Shown here piece after piece: positions 38,461-49,641 of a stretch of 64,000 bases of DNA. The position numbers were made by a program, and so were the translations under genes. Below the pieces are notes generated by a model, which did not search any database, was not told the origin of the DNA, and worked only from the letters and a program-made list of their open reading frames with translations. Positions within the stretch are counted from its first letter, which is position 1; every line of letters begins with the position of its first letter. The DNA comes from Sodalis ligni (GTDB lineage Bacteria; Pseudomonadota; Gammaproteobacteria; Enterobacterales; Enterobacteriaceae). The stretch spans positions 1,860,337 through 1,924,336 of the forward strand of contig NZ_CP075169.1 in assembly GCF_016865525.2 (NCBI RefSeq), written 5' to 3'.

Positions 38461-39350
38461 TGTTAAAGATTCAAAAGGTCTAATTCACGTAATTTCCAAA
38501 TCTCCCATATCTCCCTATACCTCCCATATATCTCCCATGTAGTATCGCCTTATAGCATTAGTATCCTGAGCTCTGACACGGCATATCCTGCTGGAGTTCA
38601 CTCCCTGTCCCTTTTCTTCCCGTTGGCCATTATTCAATATTTTTTTGTTTTCTCAGGACCGGCCTATATTTCATAGTTCATATCTGTCAAAGGATTTACG
38701 TTCGTTCACAAATCGTCCATGCAAATAAAAATTTGCTTCTCAGTTATTGTTTTCGGGCGATGGCCTGTTTATCAAACAGTATAGCGAGAACCCGATTGGC
38801 TATTGCCGCATGGCAGGGTGCGAGCCGATACTTGCTGGAATCATCAGGATCATGTTCTGGAGCAGCATGGCGATGATCGTGTCGTCCGGCTTCGGGGTCT
38901 TGTTCAGCTCCATGATGGGGCAATAGTCCCGGCACTTTCATAGTGCATTCGGTTCCTGCCGGCAGGCGGAATACCGTCGCGTTGCATGAAAATAAATGGC
39001 AGGTGATAACATCTTCTTATCATGGGGTGTTGAAAAAGATGTCTGTGGCGTCGCCAGCGCGACATCCAATATCACCACATAGGCCGGTTGCCGCAGCTTT
39101 TGCGCGATTGTGACGGATCGTTAAGGTCTTATTGCCATCGAGGTGCGTCTTAATGGTGCAGTTACTGCCCAAGGTATTGCACATATGTTGTTTATACCCT
39201 ATGAGCCCGGGCGGGAAATAAGTCATAACTTATTCTTATTTAACTATAAAATTCATGATTTGTCACTATTGGGTAACGATTTCAATTTTTTGGTCTGCTT
39301 CTTGCATTCTCATTATCAATGATAATGGTGAAGCTGCGACGGAGGCAGAA
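38461..39350. other. Decayed stretch, no intact gene
   Basis: A short run of CTCCCATAT-like units (38501-38541) follows attR. Minus-strand 38755-38950 in one frame reads YCPIMELNKTPKPDDTIIAM followed by hydrophobic LLQNMILMIPASI, which looks like an eroded membrane-transporter piece. 39020-39230 has coding-like but broken frames. I cannot name either. Confidence 0.4.
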
Positions 39351-40312
39351 ATGAATTTAAGACGACTCAAATACTTTGTAAAATCGTCGATATCGGTAGC
39401 CTGACACAGGCGGCGGAAGTTCTGCATATTGCGCAACCGGCGTTAAGTCAGCAGGTTGCCACTCTGGAAAGTGAACTCGACCAAAAGTTATTGGTTAGAA
39501 CCAAACGGGGGTTACACCCACTGAAGCAGGCAAAATTCTGTATTCCCATGCCCGTGCCATTCTACAACAGTGCGAACTTGCCCAAAAAGCCGTCTGCAAT
39601 GTTGATCAAACCCTGGAAGGACAAGTCTCCATAGGCCTGGCTCCCGGAACCTCCTCCTGTCCGTTGATTATGCCGTTATTGCAATCCGTGAGGGATCAAT
39701 ATCCTCAATTAACGGTTTATTTGCACGAAAACAGTTCCGTTGCTTTAAATGAAAAAGTGAGCTGTGGCCATCTTGATATGGCGATACATTATGATCCAAC
39801 CCTCTATGCGGGTATTAACTGTCTGCCGTTGCTGAAAGAGGATCTTTACCTCGTCGGGACAGAAAATAATCCCGGTAAAAATATTGAATTAAGCGATGTT
39901 GCTTCAAGACAACTGTTTTTGCCCTGTGATTTTTCCGCTATCCGCAAGAGAGTGGATGAAGCATTTTCCCTGCGTCGACTTAGCGCAAAAATCATCGGTG
40001 AAATCGACTCCCTTGCCACATTGACCGCCGCGGTGGCTAGCGGTATGGGGGCCGCGGTATTGCCGGAGTCCCCCGCTTCTGCCGTGGTTAATTCCGCTAA
40101 TGCCTGGATGTCCCGCATCATCAGTCCCGGTCTTCCCTTGCCCCTAACGCTGAATATGTCTTCCCGCCTGCCGTTATCCCCTCAGCGACAGCAGTCAAAA
40201 TGTTCTAACGGCGCTGGCGACATCGGCGCGGCCGGCGCATGAAAACAGGCGTTATTATTGGCAAGTTAACCTTTCCCGTCCTATCATTATCTACAAGGCG
40301 GCACCCAAGTAA
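39351..40312 (+). pseudogene. nac: Nac-type LysR regulator, four one-base losses
   Basis: Repaired protein matches the nitrogen assimilation control regulator Nac: MNLRRLKYFVKIVDIGSLTQ, then QPALSQQVATLESELDQKLL (helix-turn-helix), VTPTEAGKILYSHARAIL, LEGQVSIGLAPGTSS and SAKIIGEIDSLATLTAAVAS. Bases are missing in the A-run at 39381-39384, the G-run at 39510-39514, at 40168 (G) and in the A-run at 40197-40200. The effector-binding domain alone stays open (39664-40242). In other enterics Nac is made under nitrogen limitation by sigma-54. Confidence 0.85.
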
Positions 40313-40330
40313 CCTGGGTGCCGCCTTTAT
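40295..40330 (+). terminator. Terminator after nac
   Basis: AAGGCGGCACCCA (40295-40307) pairs with TGGGTGCCGCCTT (40315-40327) over a 7-base loop, followed by a short T-run. The repaired nac frame ends inside the hairpin. Confidence 0.88.
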
Positions 40331-40485
40331 GATATAAATCATGGTATTGAAGGTTTTTTCTTCATTTCTTTAATTAATGTTTATATCTTGATATTAATTA
40401 TGTTTATCAATTATGATGCAGATCGTGTAGACAGGATCCTGGGATAGCCAGATCTTAAGGAATCGACCTTTTTTAGGAGGCCTTT

Positions 40486-40749
40486 ATGAACAGCTTACTC
40501 TCACAGTTATTAATCAATCTGGCGCAAAAGAGGCTGCTGAAAAGGAACTGCATGCAATGGTTGAGTCGTTGGAAATTTTAGTGGCGGCGCTGATCGCATC
40601 GTTAAGCCATAAAAACCGATGAACTTGTTAAAAGCATAGAAGTGGCTTTGGATGAAATGCGTCAGCGGAACGATATAGAGTTTAAATCCGATATTGAGTT
40701 GCTAAGTAGTAATATCTCGCGTATTACAGCGGTCGCTAAAAGACGTTAA
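40486..40749 (+). pseudogene. iraP: IraP-like anti-adaptor, two indels
   Basis: IraP blocks RssB and so stabilises RpoS. The repaired sequence MNSLLSQLLINLAQKEAAEK, then ELHAMVESLEILVAALIASL, NDELVKSIEVALDEM and a polar tail resembles IraP in length (about 87) and pattern. AGGAGG (40474-40479) precedes ATG 40486. One A missing at 40526-40529; one extra C at 40616-40617. Identification rests on the N-terminal pattern. Confidence 0.7.
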
Positions 40750-41205
40750 TATGTCGCTTTCCGGCAGAAAGAAATTTCTTTCATTTAAATATAATTTATT
40801 GATTTTATTTATTATTTTTGTAATTTATGCGGACGCGCTAGTTACGAATTTCTTGAATGTTAAGCATAGCTAATTGATTTGAATACTTATCAATCACTTT
40901 TCAACAGCCCGTCTGTGATTGCCGAAATCTTATTCGATAAATTTTCATACAATAATTCCCTTTAAGTAACAAAAAAAATCTCATAGTGTTAGTTGCTTAT
41001 AGCTATAAGTATTAAGACTATAATACATTGAACTATGGGCAGTATTAAATATTTATGACTATGGATTGGATTTTTTTTAGAGAGTTGTCATTAATTGCTT
41101 GGTTAAGCGAGCATTCGTTGCCCTAATGAATATACTCATTCTGAGTATAATTACTTTTTGAGGTCTCAATGACCGTTCTAGCTTTTCATTAGTAGGCGAA
41201 TCATC
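40750..41205. other. AT-rich intergenic region
   Basis: 456 bases, strongly AT-rich, no gene seen. It probably carries the promoter of the 94-residue gene that follows. Confidence 0.5.
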
Positions 41206-41490
41206 ATGAAAACACTAGGGTTTATCCTTGAAAGCGTCTTGGAAGAAATTGGTACTGGTAAGAAATTATTCACACCTGAATCAGGCACTCAGGAAGCATT
41301 GGATGAATTTCAAAAGATTGCAAAAGCTATCAGCTATGCGGACAGTGAAGGGTTGCTGGAACAATGCCAGTTTGGTATCGCCGATTTTACCGATAGATTG
41401 ATTTTTTCCCGCGTTTTAGTGACCGGGGGCGTGACAGAAAAAGGCCAGGAATTTTTACGACTTCGATTTTCTGACCGCCACCAAAAGTAG
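41206..41490 (+). CDS. Hypothetical protein, 94 residues
   Basis: Begins MKTLGFILESVLEEIGTGKK; acidic helical N-terminal half, then VTGGVTEKGQEFLRLRF, which looks like the wing of a small winged-helix domain. No membrane segment. No family recognised. No strong ribosome site (TAGTAGGCG at 41191-41199). Confidence 0.6.
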   Translation: MKTLGFILESVLEEIGTGKKLFTPESGTQEALDEFQKIAKAISYADSEGLLEQCQFGIADFTDRLIFSRVLVTGGVTEKGQEFLRLRFSDRHQK

Positions 41491-41636
41491 GTTGAATGGC
41501 AAAGTCTGCCTTCCTGATAGCTGCCAACTCACGGGTAATTAATTGCACAAACATGGGTACAAAAGTTAACTGATCAATCTTTTGCTCGCTATTAGTTCAT
41601 GTTTTATGTGTGAAATTTTGCCTAAGCATGCTATTT

Positions 41637-41839
41637 CTATTTGACAAATTGCCAGACGGTGGGAGGGACTTTGTCATAAAGCTTTCCCATGGTGAGTTCA
41701 GCCAAGCGATGATCCGCAGCTCCATAGAAGTCTGCCAATTCCGCTGCCGGCAATCTCTCTTTCATATGCTCAATCACTTTTTCCAGCGTATCGATTGTGC
41801 TGCATCGTCTTAATCGCATCAAAAATCCACTTTGCCCAT
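41637..41839 (-). pseudogene. hha: Hha/YmoA-family modulator, N-terminal frameshift
   Basis: Hha-family proteins bind H-NS and help silence horizontally acquired genes. Read from ATG 41839 (MGKVDF), one T is missing in the T-run at 41822-41826, after which the family core follows: [40 protein letters not shown] and PPTVWQFVK. Translation might instead start at the internal ATG at 41819, giving an almost complete 60-residue domain, so loss of function is not certain. Confidence 0.82.
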
Positions 41840-42571
41840 ATACTTACATTCATCCACTTTAAAGTAATAAAAACCATTAACTAGAGATTATAATTGCCTC
41901 AATGTCGGAGGAAACTCATCTTTCAAAATTATTACGATGCCAGGCGGAATAATAAAACAGAGTACCTCAGCTGAACTGATTGTATTAGCGCATCTCTTCA
42001 GTTTTTTTCTAACGCATCGGTAAACGTTGGGTTTCCTGCGTAAAATACATTCAAAATCAATTACACACCACAACGGATTAAGTAATGCATACGCTCGTTG
42101 ATTCGGCACACCGATACCACAGGCTGTACAGCATACCATTTAGAAGGCGCATTTGAAAATGCTTAATGTCAAAATCTCATTTTTGCGAAGCTGGGCGGAA
42201 AATTGTATTATTCCTCTTCCTTTACGTGATAAGTCCTATCAACCCTTTAAAGTCATAAGCAAGTATCGTTTGGTTAGCGACCGCTTTCATCGTTATTTGA
42301 GAGTTTGATTTGCTTAGGTTGGTCCACTTACATAACCTGCTTTAATTACATGGCGTGAATAAACCTTACATGATTGCCTGAAAAGCTTACAAAATTTGAT
42401 TAAATTTCCTGGCAGGCAAGTTCAAGGAAGTTGAGCTTCGGGAGGGTTACGCTAAGGCATGGTCCTATCAAATAGCCATGACAGCCTGAGGCTGCGAAGC
42501 TGCAAAAAAAATACTGTTTCACCCCGGAAGGATGCTTATAAACCGGGGATATTTTAAGGGATCGATTGATG
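41840..42571. other. No gene recognised
   Basis: About 730 bases. A minus-strand frame at 41888-42139 is open but rich in Cys and Arg and unlike any family I know. No TomB partner of Hha is visible. Confidence 0.45.
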
Positions 42572-42781
42572 CTAGACATTTTTACGTTCCACGGTCTCTT
42601 CACCCCAAAACAGCTTATTTTGATCTGTCTTGGCAAATGCGATTTCCAATGCTTCATCGCTGCCTTCTTCCCAGATTTTTTGTGCCATGACTTCATCGTT
42701 ATCAGCGATTTCAACTATGGCTTCAGCAATTTCAATGAAAGTTTCACGAATCTCAGCCCAGGATTGTATATCTTTAGCCAT
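42572..42781 (-). CDS. yccJ: YccJ family protein
   Basis: 69 residues from ATG 42781 with the YccJ pattern [20 protein letters not shown] and [20 protein letters not shown]. Downstream of wrbA on the same strand, as in E. coli, where they form an operon of the RpoS regulon. GAGGAGAT precedes the start. Function unknown. Confidence 0.93.
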   Translation of the reverse strand: MAKDIQSWAEIRETFIEIAEAIVEIADNDEVMAQKIWEEGSDEALEIAFAKTDQNKLFWGEETVERKNV

Positions 42782-42945
42782 GAATATCTCCTCGTAATGG
42801 GTTTTCAATTATACGCGTCAGTGATTTCATAAATATCTGATTGTCATTCTAGACCAAATATTGTGAACCTGCGCGGCCAACGAAAACCCTTGGTGTATAA
42901 CGGCGCGCGATAATCCGCCGCCGTTATGAATCACGAGATACAGGT

Positions 42946-43545
42946 TTAATGATGCATTTTTAATGTGATACCGGCGACGTATTCTCCCTGATAGCGTGCA
43001 ATATCCAATTCTTGATCCGAAGGTTGGCGTGAGCCATCGCCGCCAGCCAGCGTAGAGGCGCCATAAGGCGTTCCTCCCCGCACCTGGGAGATATCAAAAA
43101 GCTGCTTGGCACCGTAACCGATGGGTACCAAGATCAAGCCGTGATGCGCCAGAGTTGTCCAGGTTGAGAGAATAGTCTGTTCCTGCCCGCCCCCGGTTCC
43201 GGTGGAGGTAAATACGCTGCCGATTTTACCGTACAATGCTCCGGCAGCCCATAAGGCGCCGGTTTGATCGAGAAAGGTTCTCATCTGCCCGCTCATGTTA
43301 CCGAAACGGGTCGGGGTTCCTATAATGATGGCGTCATAATCTGCCAATTCAGGAGGTTTGGCTTCGGGAACCGACAAGTCGGCTTTACCACCGGCCTGGG
43401 CAAATAGCGCCGGCGGCATTGTTTCCGGCACGCGTTTGACCGTCACTTCGGCACCGCTGACCTTGCGGGCGCCTTCGGCTACTGCCTGGGCCATGGTGGC
43501 GATATGTCCATACATTGAGTAATAGAGAACGAGAACCTTTGCCAT
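42946..43545 (-). CDS. wrbA: NAD(P)H:quinone oxidoreductase WrbA
   Basis: Flavodoxin-like tetrameric FMN enzyme that reduces quinones by two electrons. 199 residues, complete. FMN phosphate loop [12 protein letters not shown] (about residues 8-19), [12 protein letters not shown] and [12 protein letters not shown] are intact. AAAGAGGAA precedes ATG 43543-43545. Confidence 0.97.
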   Translation of the reverse strand: MAKVLVLYYSMYGHIATMAQAVAEGARKVSGAEVTVKRVPETMPPALFAQAGGKADLSVPEAKPPELADYDAIIIGTPTRFGNMSGQMRTFLDQTGALWAAGALYGKIGSVFTSTGTGGGQEQTILSTWTTLAHHGLILVPIGYGAKQLFDISQVRGGTPYGASTLAGGDGSRQPSDQELDIARYQGEYVAGITLKMHH

Positions 43546-44002
43546 AATGCTGTTCCTCTTTGTTGATAATCAGAAGGGCGGGATGATTTATCGTAAATCG
43601 AGGTCGGGATGTATTAACCATAATAGGTCACAACGGCTCTGCAGATTTATTGTAATCAAAATGACGTTGGTGAAGAAGGGCACTTTGTCGCAGACCAGAG
43701 CAAATGTTGTGGGATGAATGATTAAAAATATTTCATTATAAAAATACGCCTCATAGTTTATATTTTCTGCTGTAAAACAATGGCTTTCACTGCCAGCAGA
43801 AATCAAAAATTATCTTCCTCTCTGGAATTTGTATCAATATATTAATATTTTCCTACTGTGCCGTGAGTACGTTATAATTAAGATTATGACGTTGGCATTG
43901 GAAGTCGTTTATGAATTGACGCTAACGTCATGATGAAATCTGGCTGGTTAAAGCAGGTTTCAACAATATGATGATCTCTTAAACCTTACTCGGAGGTTAA
44001 CA
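43546..44002. other. wrbA/ymdF intergenic region
   Basis: 457 bases, AT-rich, divergent promoters expected. A TGACG-N-TGGCATT...GACGCTAACGTCATG stretch (43887-43930) contains TGACGTTGG/GCTAACGTCA arms that form an imperfect inverted repeat in front of ymdF. Confidence 0.5.
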
Positions 44003-44182
44003 ATGACCGAACATCGTGGCGGTACAGGTAACTTTGCGGAAGATCGTGAAAGAGCATCAGAAGCAGGTAGAAAAGGTGGTCAGCATAGCGGGGGTAATTT
44101 CAAAAACGACCCGCAGCGTGCGTCCAAAGCGGGCGAGAAGGGGGGCCGTAGCAGTAACAGCGGTCGCAGAAGCTCTTCTTAG
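44003..44182 (+). CDS. ymdF: YmdF/YciG-type KGG-repeat protein
   Basis: 59-residue stress protein made of KGG repeats: HRGGTGNFAEDRERASEAGR then KGGQHSGGNFKNDPQRASKA. ATG 44003 follows CGGAGG (43991-43996). Order wrbA-ymdF matches E. coli. YciG homologues are general stress/starvation proteins; molecular role unknown. Confidence 0.93.
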   Translation: MTEHRGGTGNFAEDRERASEAGRKGGQHSGGNFKNDPQRASKAGEKGGRSSNSGRRSSS

Positions 44183-44345
44183 CGCTGTAAAGGATGTAAC
44201 CTTCCGACCCTTATATTCATATAGCGGATGATGTGGAGGTAAAGCTTCGCAAGCAAGTGGTTCGCTTGTGGATTCGGATGGATCATTATTCACGTTCGAA
44301 AGACAACTTCACTGTTGCCTATCAACGCTCGTTATCGGAAAGCTG

Positions 44346-44372
44346 GTAAGCAGTAAGCAGTAAGCAGTAAGC
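44346..44372. repeat. Tandem 7-bp repeat GTAAGCA
   Basis: Nearly four copies of GTAAGCA in a row, about 45 bases before the IS256 element. Confidence 0.85.
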
Positions 44373-44418
44373 TTATCCGATTGACGTAGTGAATAATGAT
44401 TGTTGTTACATCCTTACC

Positions 44419-45731
44419 GAGCCTGTACATAGATTTGTGTAATTGCCTGATTTTGATATCTTCTATCCAACATCAAAAACAGGTTAATTTATGGACGAAA
44501 AACAGTTGCAGGCTCTGGCTAACGAATTGGCCAAAAATCTTAAAACCCCGGAAGATCTCAACCAGTTTGATCGCTTACTGAAAAAAATCAGTGTCGAGGC
44601 GGCTCTAAACGCTGAAATGACACATCACCTCGGTTACGATAAAATCAGCCCAGGACCGGCTCCAATGCCCGCAACGGCTACTCGGCTAAGACAGTAACCA
44701 CCGGCGATGGGCCACTGGAACTGCGTACTCCGCGCGATCGAGAGGGGTCCTTCGAACCGCAATTGGTGAAGAAAAACCAGACCCGGATCACCGGCATGGA
44801 CAACCAGATCCTGTCGTTGTACGCCAAAGGCATGACCACCCGCGAGATCGCCGCCGCGTTTAAAGAATTGTATGACGCTGATGTTTCGCCGGCGCTGGTA
44901 TCGAAGGTGACTGATGCCGTGATGGAGCAGGTTGTAGAATGGCAAAATCGGCCACTGGATACTGTCTATCCCATTGTTTACCTTGACTGTATCGTACTTA
45001 AAGTTCGGCAAGATAGCCGCGTCATCAACAAAACCGTGTTCCTGGCCCTGGGCATCAATATCGAAGGGCAGAAAGAGTTGCTGGGGATGTGGCTGGCCGA
45101 AAATGAAGGGGCAAAGTTCTGGCTGAACGTGCTGACGGAGCTGAAAACCGCGGTCTGAACGATATTCTCATCGCCTGCGTTGACGGTCTGAAAGGCTTCC
45201 CGGACGCCATCAATGCGGTCTACCCGCAGGCGCGTATCCAGCTGTGTATCGTGCATATGGTGCGCAACAGTCTGCGGTTCGTCTCCTGGAAGGACTACAA
45301 AGCCGTCACCCGGGACCTGAAGGCCATCTATCAGGCGCCTACGGAAGAGGCTGGCTTGCAAGCGCTGGAAGCGTTCGCCAGTGCCTGGGATAACCGCTAT
45401 CCGCAGATAAGCCGCAGCTGGCAGGTAAACTGGGCGAATCTTGCCACGTTCTTTGGCTACCCACCGGACATCCGCAAGGTGATCTACACGACCAACGCCA
45501 TCGAGTCGCTGAACAGCGTAATCCGCCACGCGATCAAAAAGCGTAAGGTGTTCCCGACAGACGACTCAGTGAAAAAGGTGGTGTGGCTGGCGATCCAGGC
45601 AGCATCACAGAAATGGACGATGCCGCTGAAGGACTGGCGTATGGCGATGAGCCGCTTTATTATCGAGTTCGGTGACCGCCTGGACGGTCACTTCTGAGGA
45701 AAGGCATTTACACAGAATCATGTACAGGGCC
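44419..45731. mobile_element. IS256-family insertion sequence with 8-bp target duplication
   Basis: TCCTTACC lies on both sides (44411-44418 and 45732-45739). The ends are inverted repeats: GAGCCTGTACATAGATTTG at the left and the complement of ATGTACAGGGCC at the right, continuing with TGTGTAAWTGCCT. 1313 bp, one transposase. The preserved duplication means the insertion is recent. Confidence 0.92.
44491..45697 (+). pseudogene. IS256-family transposase, two frameshifts
   Basis: Mutator-type DDE transposase, about 402 residues when repaired. MDEKQLQALANELAKNLKTP start; one A missing at 44640-44643; IVYLDCIVLKVRQD carries the first catalytic Asp; one A missing at 45144-45147; then LIACVDGLKGFPDAI (second Asp) and IYTTNAIESLNSVIR (catalytic Glu). 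Not translated in one piece as written. Confidence 0.92.
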
Positions 45732-45829
45732 TCCTTACCACCTGGCCGTCGGATCAACATCCGGCGGCCTCATAATTACCTTTATCGCGATTCTGTAAAT
45801 ACTATCTGCGCTCTAGGCAATGGCTTCGA

Positions 45830-46087
45830 TTATGCCGGTAAGTAGCTTACGGAGTGTTCCGGGCTTTCACTTTTGGCATCGATCACAACGCTCCATAATC
45901 CGCTGTACGGAACCCCCAGATAAGCGGTTGCCCGTCCACTGACACCCATGACATCGCCAAAACCTAACGATTTTTGAGCATCCTGTTGCTGATTTTCACA
46001 CAGCAGATGAATATTGCATTTTTCCGAACAATGGACGACAACGGTGTCACCGCCGAACAACTTCAGTCGGGTGCGAATAACGGACAT
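45830..46087 (-). CDS. DUF1883-like small protein
   Basis: 85 residues from ATG 46087 (MSVIRTRLKLFGGDTVVVHC), with GGGGGAG 8-10 bases upstream. The pattern GDTVVVHC...NIHLLCENQQ...YLGVPYSGLWSVVIDAK resembles DUF1883 proteins. The frame is open 23 codons further up. Function unknown. Confidence 0.65.
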   Translation of the reverse strand: MSVIRTRLKLFGGDTVVVHCSEKCNIHLLCENQQQDAQKSLGFGDVMGVSGRATAYLGVPYSGLWSVVIDAKSESPEHSVSYLPA

Positions 46088-46730
46088 GGAACTGACTCCC
46101 CCAATCTCGATGATGAATTTTCTCGTGGTCGACAGAATGAACGTGAAGTGCATCACTGACAGGCCAGAAGAAGGTCTGTTGTTATAAAATCATTGGGAGG
46201 GATATGGATTTATGACTTTAATCAAATTTTATTGAGTTTAGAAAAAATAGTTGAAGATTTCAACAGCTCGTTTTCGCCATTAACCGTTGTAGATTTAAAT
46301 AACTCATTGAAAATAATATTAATTTATAATCAATTTTCTAGACGGGCATACAATAGTTGCAGCGGTAGGGCCGAGTCGTAAAAAACCAATGATTACCCTT
46401 AACCTCTTTCAGCCGCACCTATGAGGGAATTCCCAGGGACCCAGGGTCTAGCGGAGTTGATGTGTGCTGCCATGTCAGATTCTGCCCCTACGGATAGTGG
46501 CGAAAAGCCATCGATCATTTAACGAGCCTTTTCTTCTGTACACATGAATGAATTGCCAGAACATGTATGCAAAGTCGCAGGTCCGGATAAAAACAGTCAT
46601 GACGGATTAAATTATAGCTTATGTTTAGGAATTTTAAATGCATATTGATTCGATTATGCTGCGGTTGAATTGATCTAAGGTATGAATGAGTACAATATCA
46701 TTGTAGAAAAAATTAGGATATGGTAATAAT
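46088..46730. other. No gene recognised
   Basis: About 640 bases. A plus frame at 46193-46381 is open but AT-driven. Nothing I can support. Confidence 0.5.
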
Positions 46731-47436
46731 AATGAATATCTTACAATTCATTCTGTTTAAAAAACGGCACATTGAGCCTGGATGGAAAAATTCATGCTAT
46801 ACCACAAAACCATATTGTTGTATCTGATGAAAACGCGATACCGGTCAAGAAAAATAATGATGATTTTGTTTTTATTACCTGTTACCCCGTTAATCTATTA
46901 CCGTTGCACCAAGATCTAATTTCTCAGGCTGCAATATTGTCATGTTGCAAGCCTTTCAAAAAATATTTACAAAACGGTCCCGGTCGATAATTCAGTTATA
47001 GAGAGTACTGAAAAATTGATGACCATGGAGAAAAGCCTACCTATCTGTTTTCTACCTTTATTGCTTGGGTATAGACAAATACTACTTCGCCAGCCTGTTG
47101 TGCCAGTTTGTTGGAGTCAATATAAACAACACGCTACTTGAGTTTTTGAGCAAAATTACATCAACCAATGGCCGGTGTCTCGATATGCCAAGGAGTTGGG
47201 GATATCCACTCACAAATTGAATGTGATCTTCTATCAAAAATACGGCATGCCGGTCAAACAGTGGCTCATGGAAAAGCGCCTGAAAAGGGTGGTGAGTTGC
47301 TTTAACCAGCACGATGCGTGTCGCTGATATTGCTCTTGAGTGCGGCTTTAGCAATCATGCGCATTTCACCGCTTTATTTCGCCGCCGCTTCCAGATTTGT
47401 CCGTCGCTATTCCGCGCTGCGGCTAAACGTAGCTAA
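46731..47436 (+). pseudogene. AraC-family regulator, multiply frameshifted
   Basis: The N-terminal half reads MNILQFILFKNGTLSLDGKI, then NHIVVSDENAIPVKKNNDDF after a frame change at 46757-46765. The C-terminal part has both AraC helix-turn-helices: WPVSRYAKELGISTHKLNVI, MPVKQWLMEKRLKR and, in another frame, DIALECGFSNHAHFTALFRR, ending KRS at TAA 47434-47436. At least four frame breaks and one internal stop. Resembles virulence-type AraC regulators only in general layout. Confidence 0.75.
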
Positions 47437-47607
47437 AATGCACCGTTGACTTGCTCTAGCCTAAGCCGTAATCAATTATGTTAATGAAAAGTTAAAGCTG
47501 GTTAATATTCAATCAAATATAAAATCCGTGGGGCATGATCTTATTTTTTAGTAAAACGTCAGGGAGTATTGACATAAGGGTTCGATTAGAGAATAATTCA
47601 CGGCGTT

Positions 47608-47683
<76 letters not shown>

Positions 47684-48368
47684 ACAACTTCTTCCGCTGC
47701 ATTATTTTGTATTATCCCCCTTGCTAAAACAATTGCTAACAAAGCTCGATTGCAACATCTTTTTTGTATATATGAATTAGCACATATTTTCCACAATGCG
47801 TATATTTCATTCAGTTATGCTGCTGCGTAAATTATGAGCATTTTTTATCCTTAATGATATAATTGCTCAGAGATTTACTGGTCATTGAGGATTATTTTCA
47901 AGAGAGGGCCAGCGTTAATTCATTTAATCGACGAGTCAGTTCTGGAAAAATTGATACCAGCCGAAACCCTTCAGGATGTTGTCATTTGTGATGGCCTCCG
48001 TGACCGCTTTCCCAGGCGCCTTCCCCGCCATAGAAAATTTCGCTGTGCTTGCATTACCTCAGCGTTCGCCCTAAGGTTGCTGTTTCGCTGCGATGAACAG
48101 CGTGGGGTCAACGACGTTTTACATTATGTCATAGCGAAGATTTGGCATCCCATCAGGTTTCAGCACATGTTAAAAAGGAAAATAGGCAAAAATGGTTTAT
48201 AACTCCAAATTAAAAGGAAAAATTGGATTATCTACTGATTTGGCATTAATGCGGTCCGATGAGGCTTTTGGTGTTGTAAGAAAAAGTATAAAATAATAAT
48301 TATAATAAAATCAGTTGGTTATTTGTTATTTTAATGAAATGGAATCAGGAATATCCTAATTTAGATAT
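47684..48368. other. Mostly empty; possible transposase fragment
   Basis: A plus frame at 47885-48202 starts RIIFKRGPALIHLIDESVLE and vaguely recalls the N-terminus of IS4-type transposases; broken after about 35 residues. The rest (48203-48368) is AT-rich and should hold the promoter of the AraC-type gene that follows. Confidence 0.4.
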
Positions 48369-49472
48369 ATGTCATACAAGTTTAATTGTGCCGCCTTTAT
48401 TATGGAGGATAGAACCTCTTTGGGACAATTTTGTAAACATATGACTAATAAAAGCGATCGTATCATTTATGACCAATCTTTGCCCGCTGAAGGTGTAACC
48501 TCCAAAGTAGAACGTTGGCGCTCCGGTGTGAATGCCGCCTTGCTGGAATCTGATTTTACGCGCACTGAAGCGGAGACTTTTAGCTGGAGCGTTGAAGCGC
48601 ATCATTTTGATGTTTTTATTTGCGGGCATATTAGGTCTAGCGAGCAAAAATTGGTTAATTTGCCGCATAAATATGACAATCTAAACGATCATTTCATCAT
48701 GATGATAATGATTGATGGAGGAATCGAAGGATTAGCAGGTCGATTAGCCATTCAACTTGAGCCGGGCGACATTATCATATTAGATTTGCTTCAACCGATT
48801 AAACTCGGATTTAAAACTGGACGGAAGTCAAGTTTTGTTGATGTTCTTTATGTGGCATTCCCGCGAGTATTATTATCTGAAATTGATAACAGCTGTGAGT
48901 TGCACGGTAAAATCATACGTCAGAAAGATTTTCTCAGTCGCCTGATCGCTTCGAATATTATTGCGCTTATGAATCACAGCGCTAATTTAAACAATAATGA
49001 AGTGAACAAAGTCGCCAGGCCGGTGATAGATTTTATTATCAGCGCCATCAGGACATCCCACGCACCTATTCAACCCATAATGATGGACGCAAGACTGCAT
49101 GTTATCACGAGGGTTTGTGACTTTATTCAGGAAAACCTGCGTCTTCCCGCACTCTCCTCAGAGCTGATATGCCAGAAGTTCGGCCTTTCCCGGTCCTCTT
49201 TGTATCGGCTCTTTGAACCCTTTGGTGGTATTATTGCGCATATTCGCAAAAAACGAATCGTTGCGGCGACCCGAATGCTGCTCAGTCCACATTATCGTCA
49301 GTGGAAAATTGCCGAAATTGCCTATTATTGGCAGTTTGAACCAGCCACGTTCAACCGACTTTTTCTGTCTACCTACGGCATGACGCCTAACCACGCCAGA
49401 AAAGAACATCACGAATTATGGGCCTTGGAAAATATGAACGGATCGCAGGTGATCTGGCTGCGTTCATTATAA
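48369..49472 (+). CDS. AraC-family transcriptional regulator (intact)
   Basis: 367 residues. The N-terminal part (about 1-230) is an AraC_binding_2/cupin-like domain (FSWSVEAHHFDVFICGHIRS, LEPGDIIILDLLQP). The C-terminal AraC DNA-binding domain has two helix-turn-helices: SSELICQKFGLSRSSLYRLF and KIAEIAYYWQFEPATFNRLF, followed by YGMTPNHARKEH. ATG 48402 is an alternative start. Local GC is lower than the backbone, suggesting acquired DNA. Target genes not evident. Confidence 0.88.
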   Translation: MSYKFNCAAFIMEDRTSLGQFCKHMTNKSDRIIYDQSLPAEGVTSKVERWRSGVNAALLESDFTRTEAETFSWSVEAHHFDVFICGHIRSSEQKLVNLPHKYDNLNDHFIMMIMIDGGIEGLAGRLAIQLEPGDIIILDLLQPIKLGFKTGRKSSFVDVLYVAFPRVLLSEIDNSCELHGKIIRQKDFLSRLIASNIIALMNHSANLNNNEVNKVARPVIDFIISAIRTSHAPIQPIMMDARLHVITRVCDFIQENLRLPALSSELICQKFGLSRSSLYRLFEPFGGIIAHIRKKRIVAATRMLLSPHYRQWKIAEIAYYWQFEPATFNRLFLSTYGMTPNHARKEHHELWALENMNGSQVIWLRSL

Positions 49473-49641
49473 TATAGCGATTGCTTTTCAGGCTCTCAAC
49501 GGGAAGGCCGTTTGAATACTATTTGAGCGGAAATTGTTCGCGGTTAAGAGCGTTAGGTTAAGGCATTTTTATACCTGTAACTGAACACTCGCCCCCTGGC
49601 AGCGGCAAGCGTCATACCAAAAACCTATCGCTAACAAAGAA

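Noticed and set aside
38744-38941. 65-residue minus-strand gene
   Set aside because: His/Asp-rich translation looks like an out-of-frame reading of an eroded hydrophobic protein in another frame.
47885-48202. IS4 transposase gene
   Set aside because: Only about 35 residues look vaguely similar and no catalytic motif is visible; kept only as a note.
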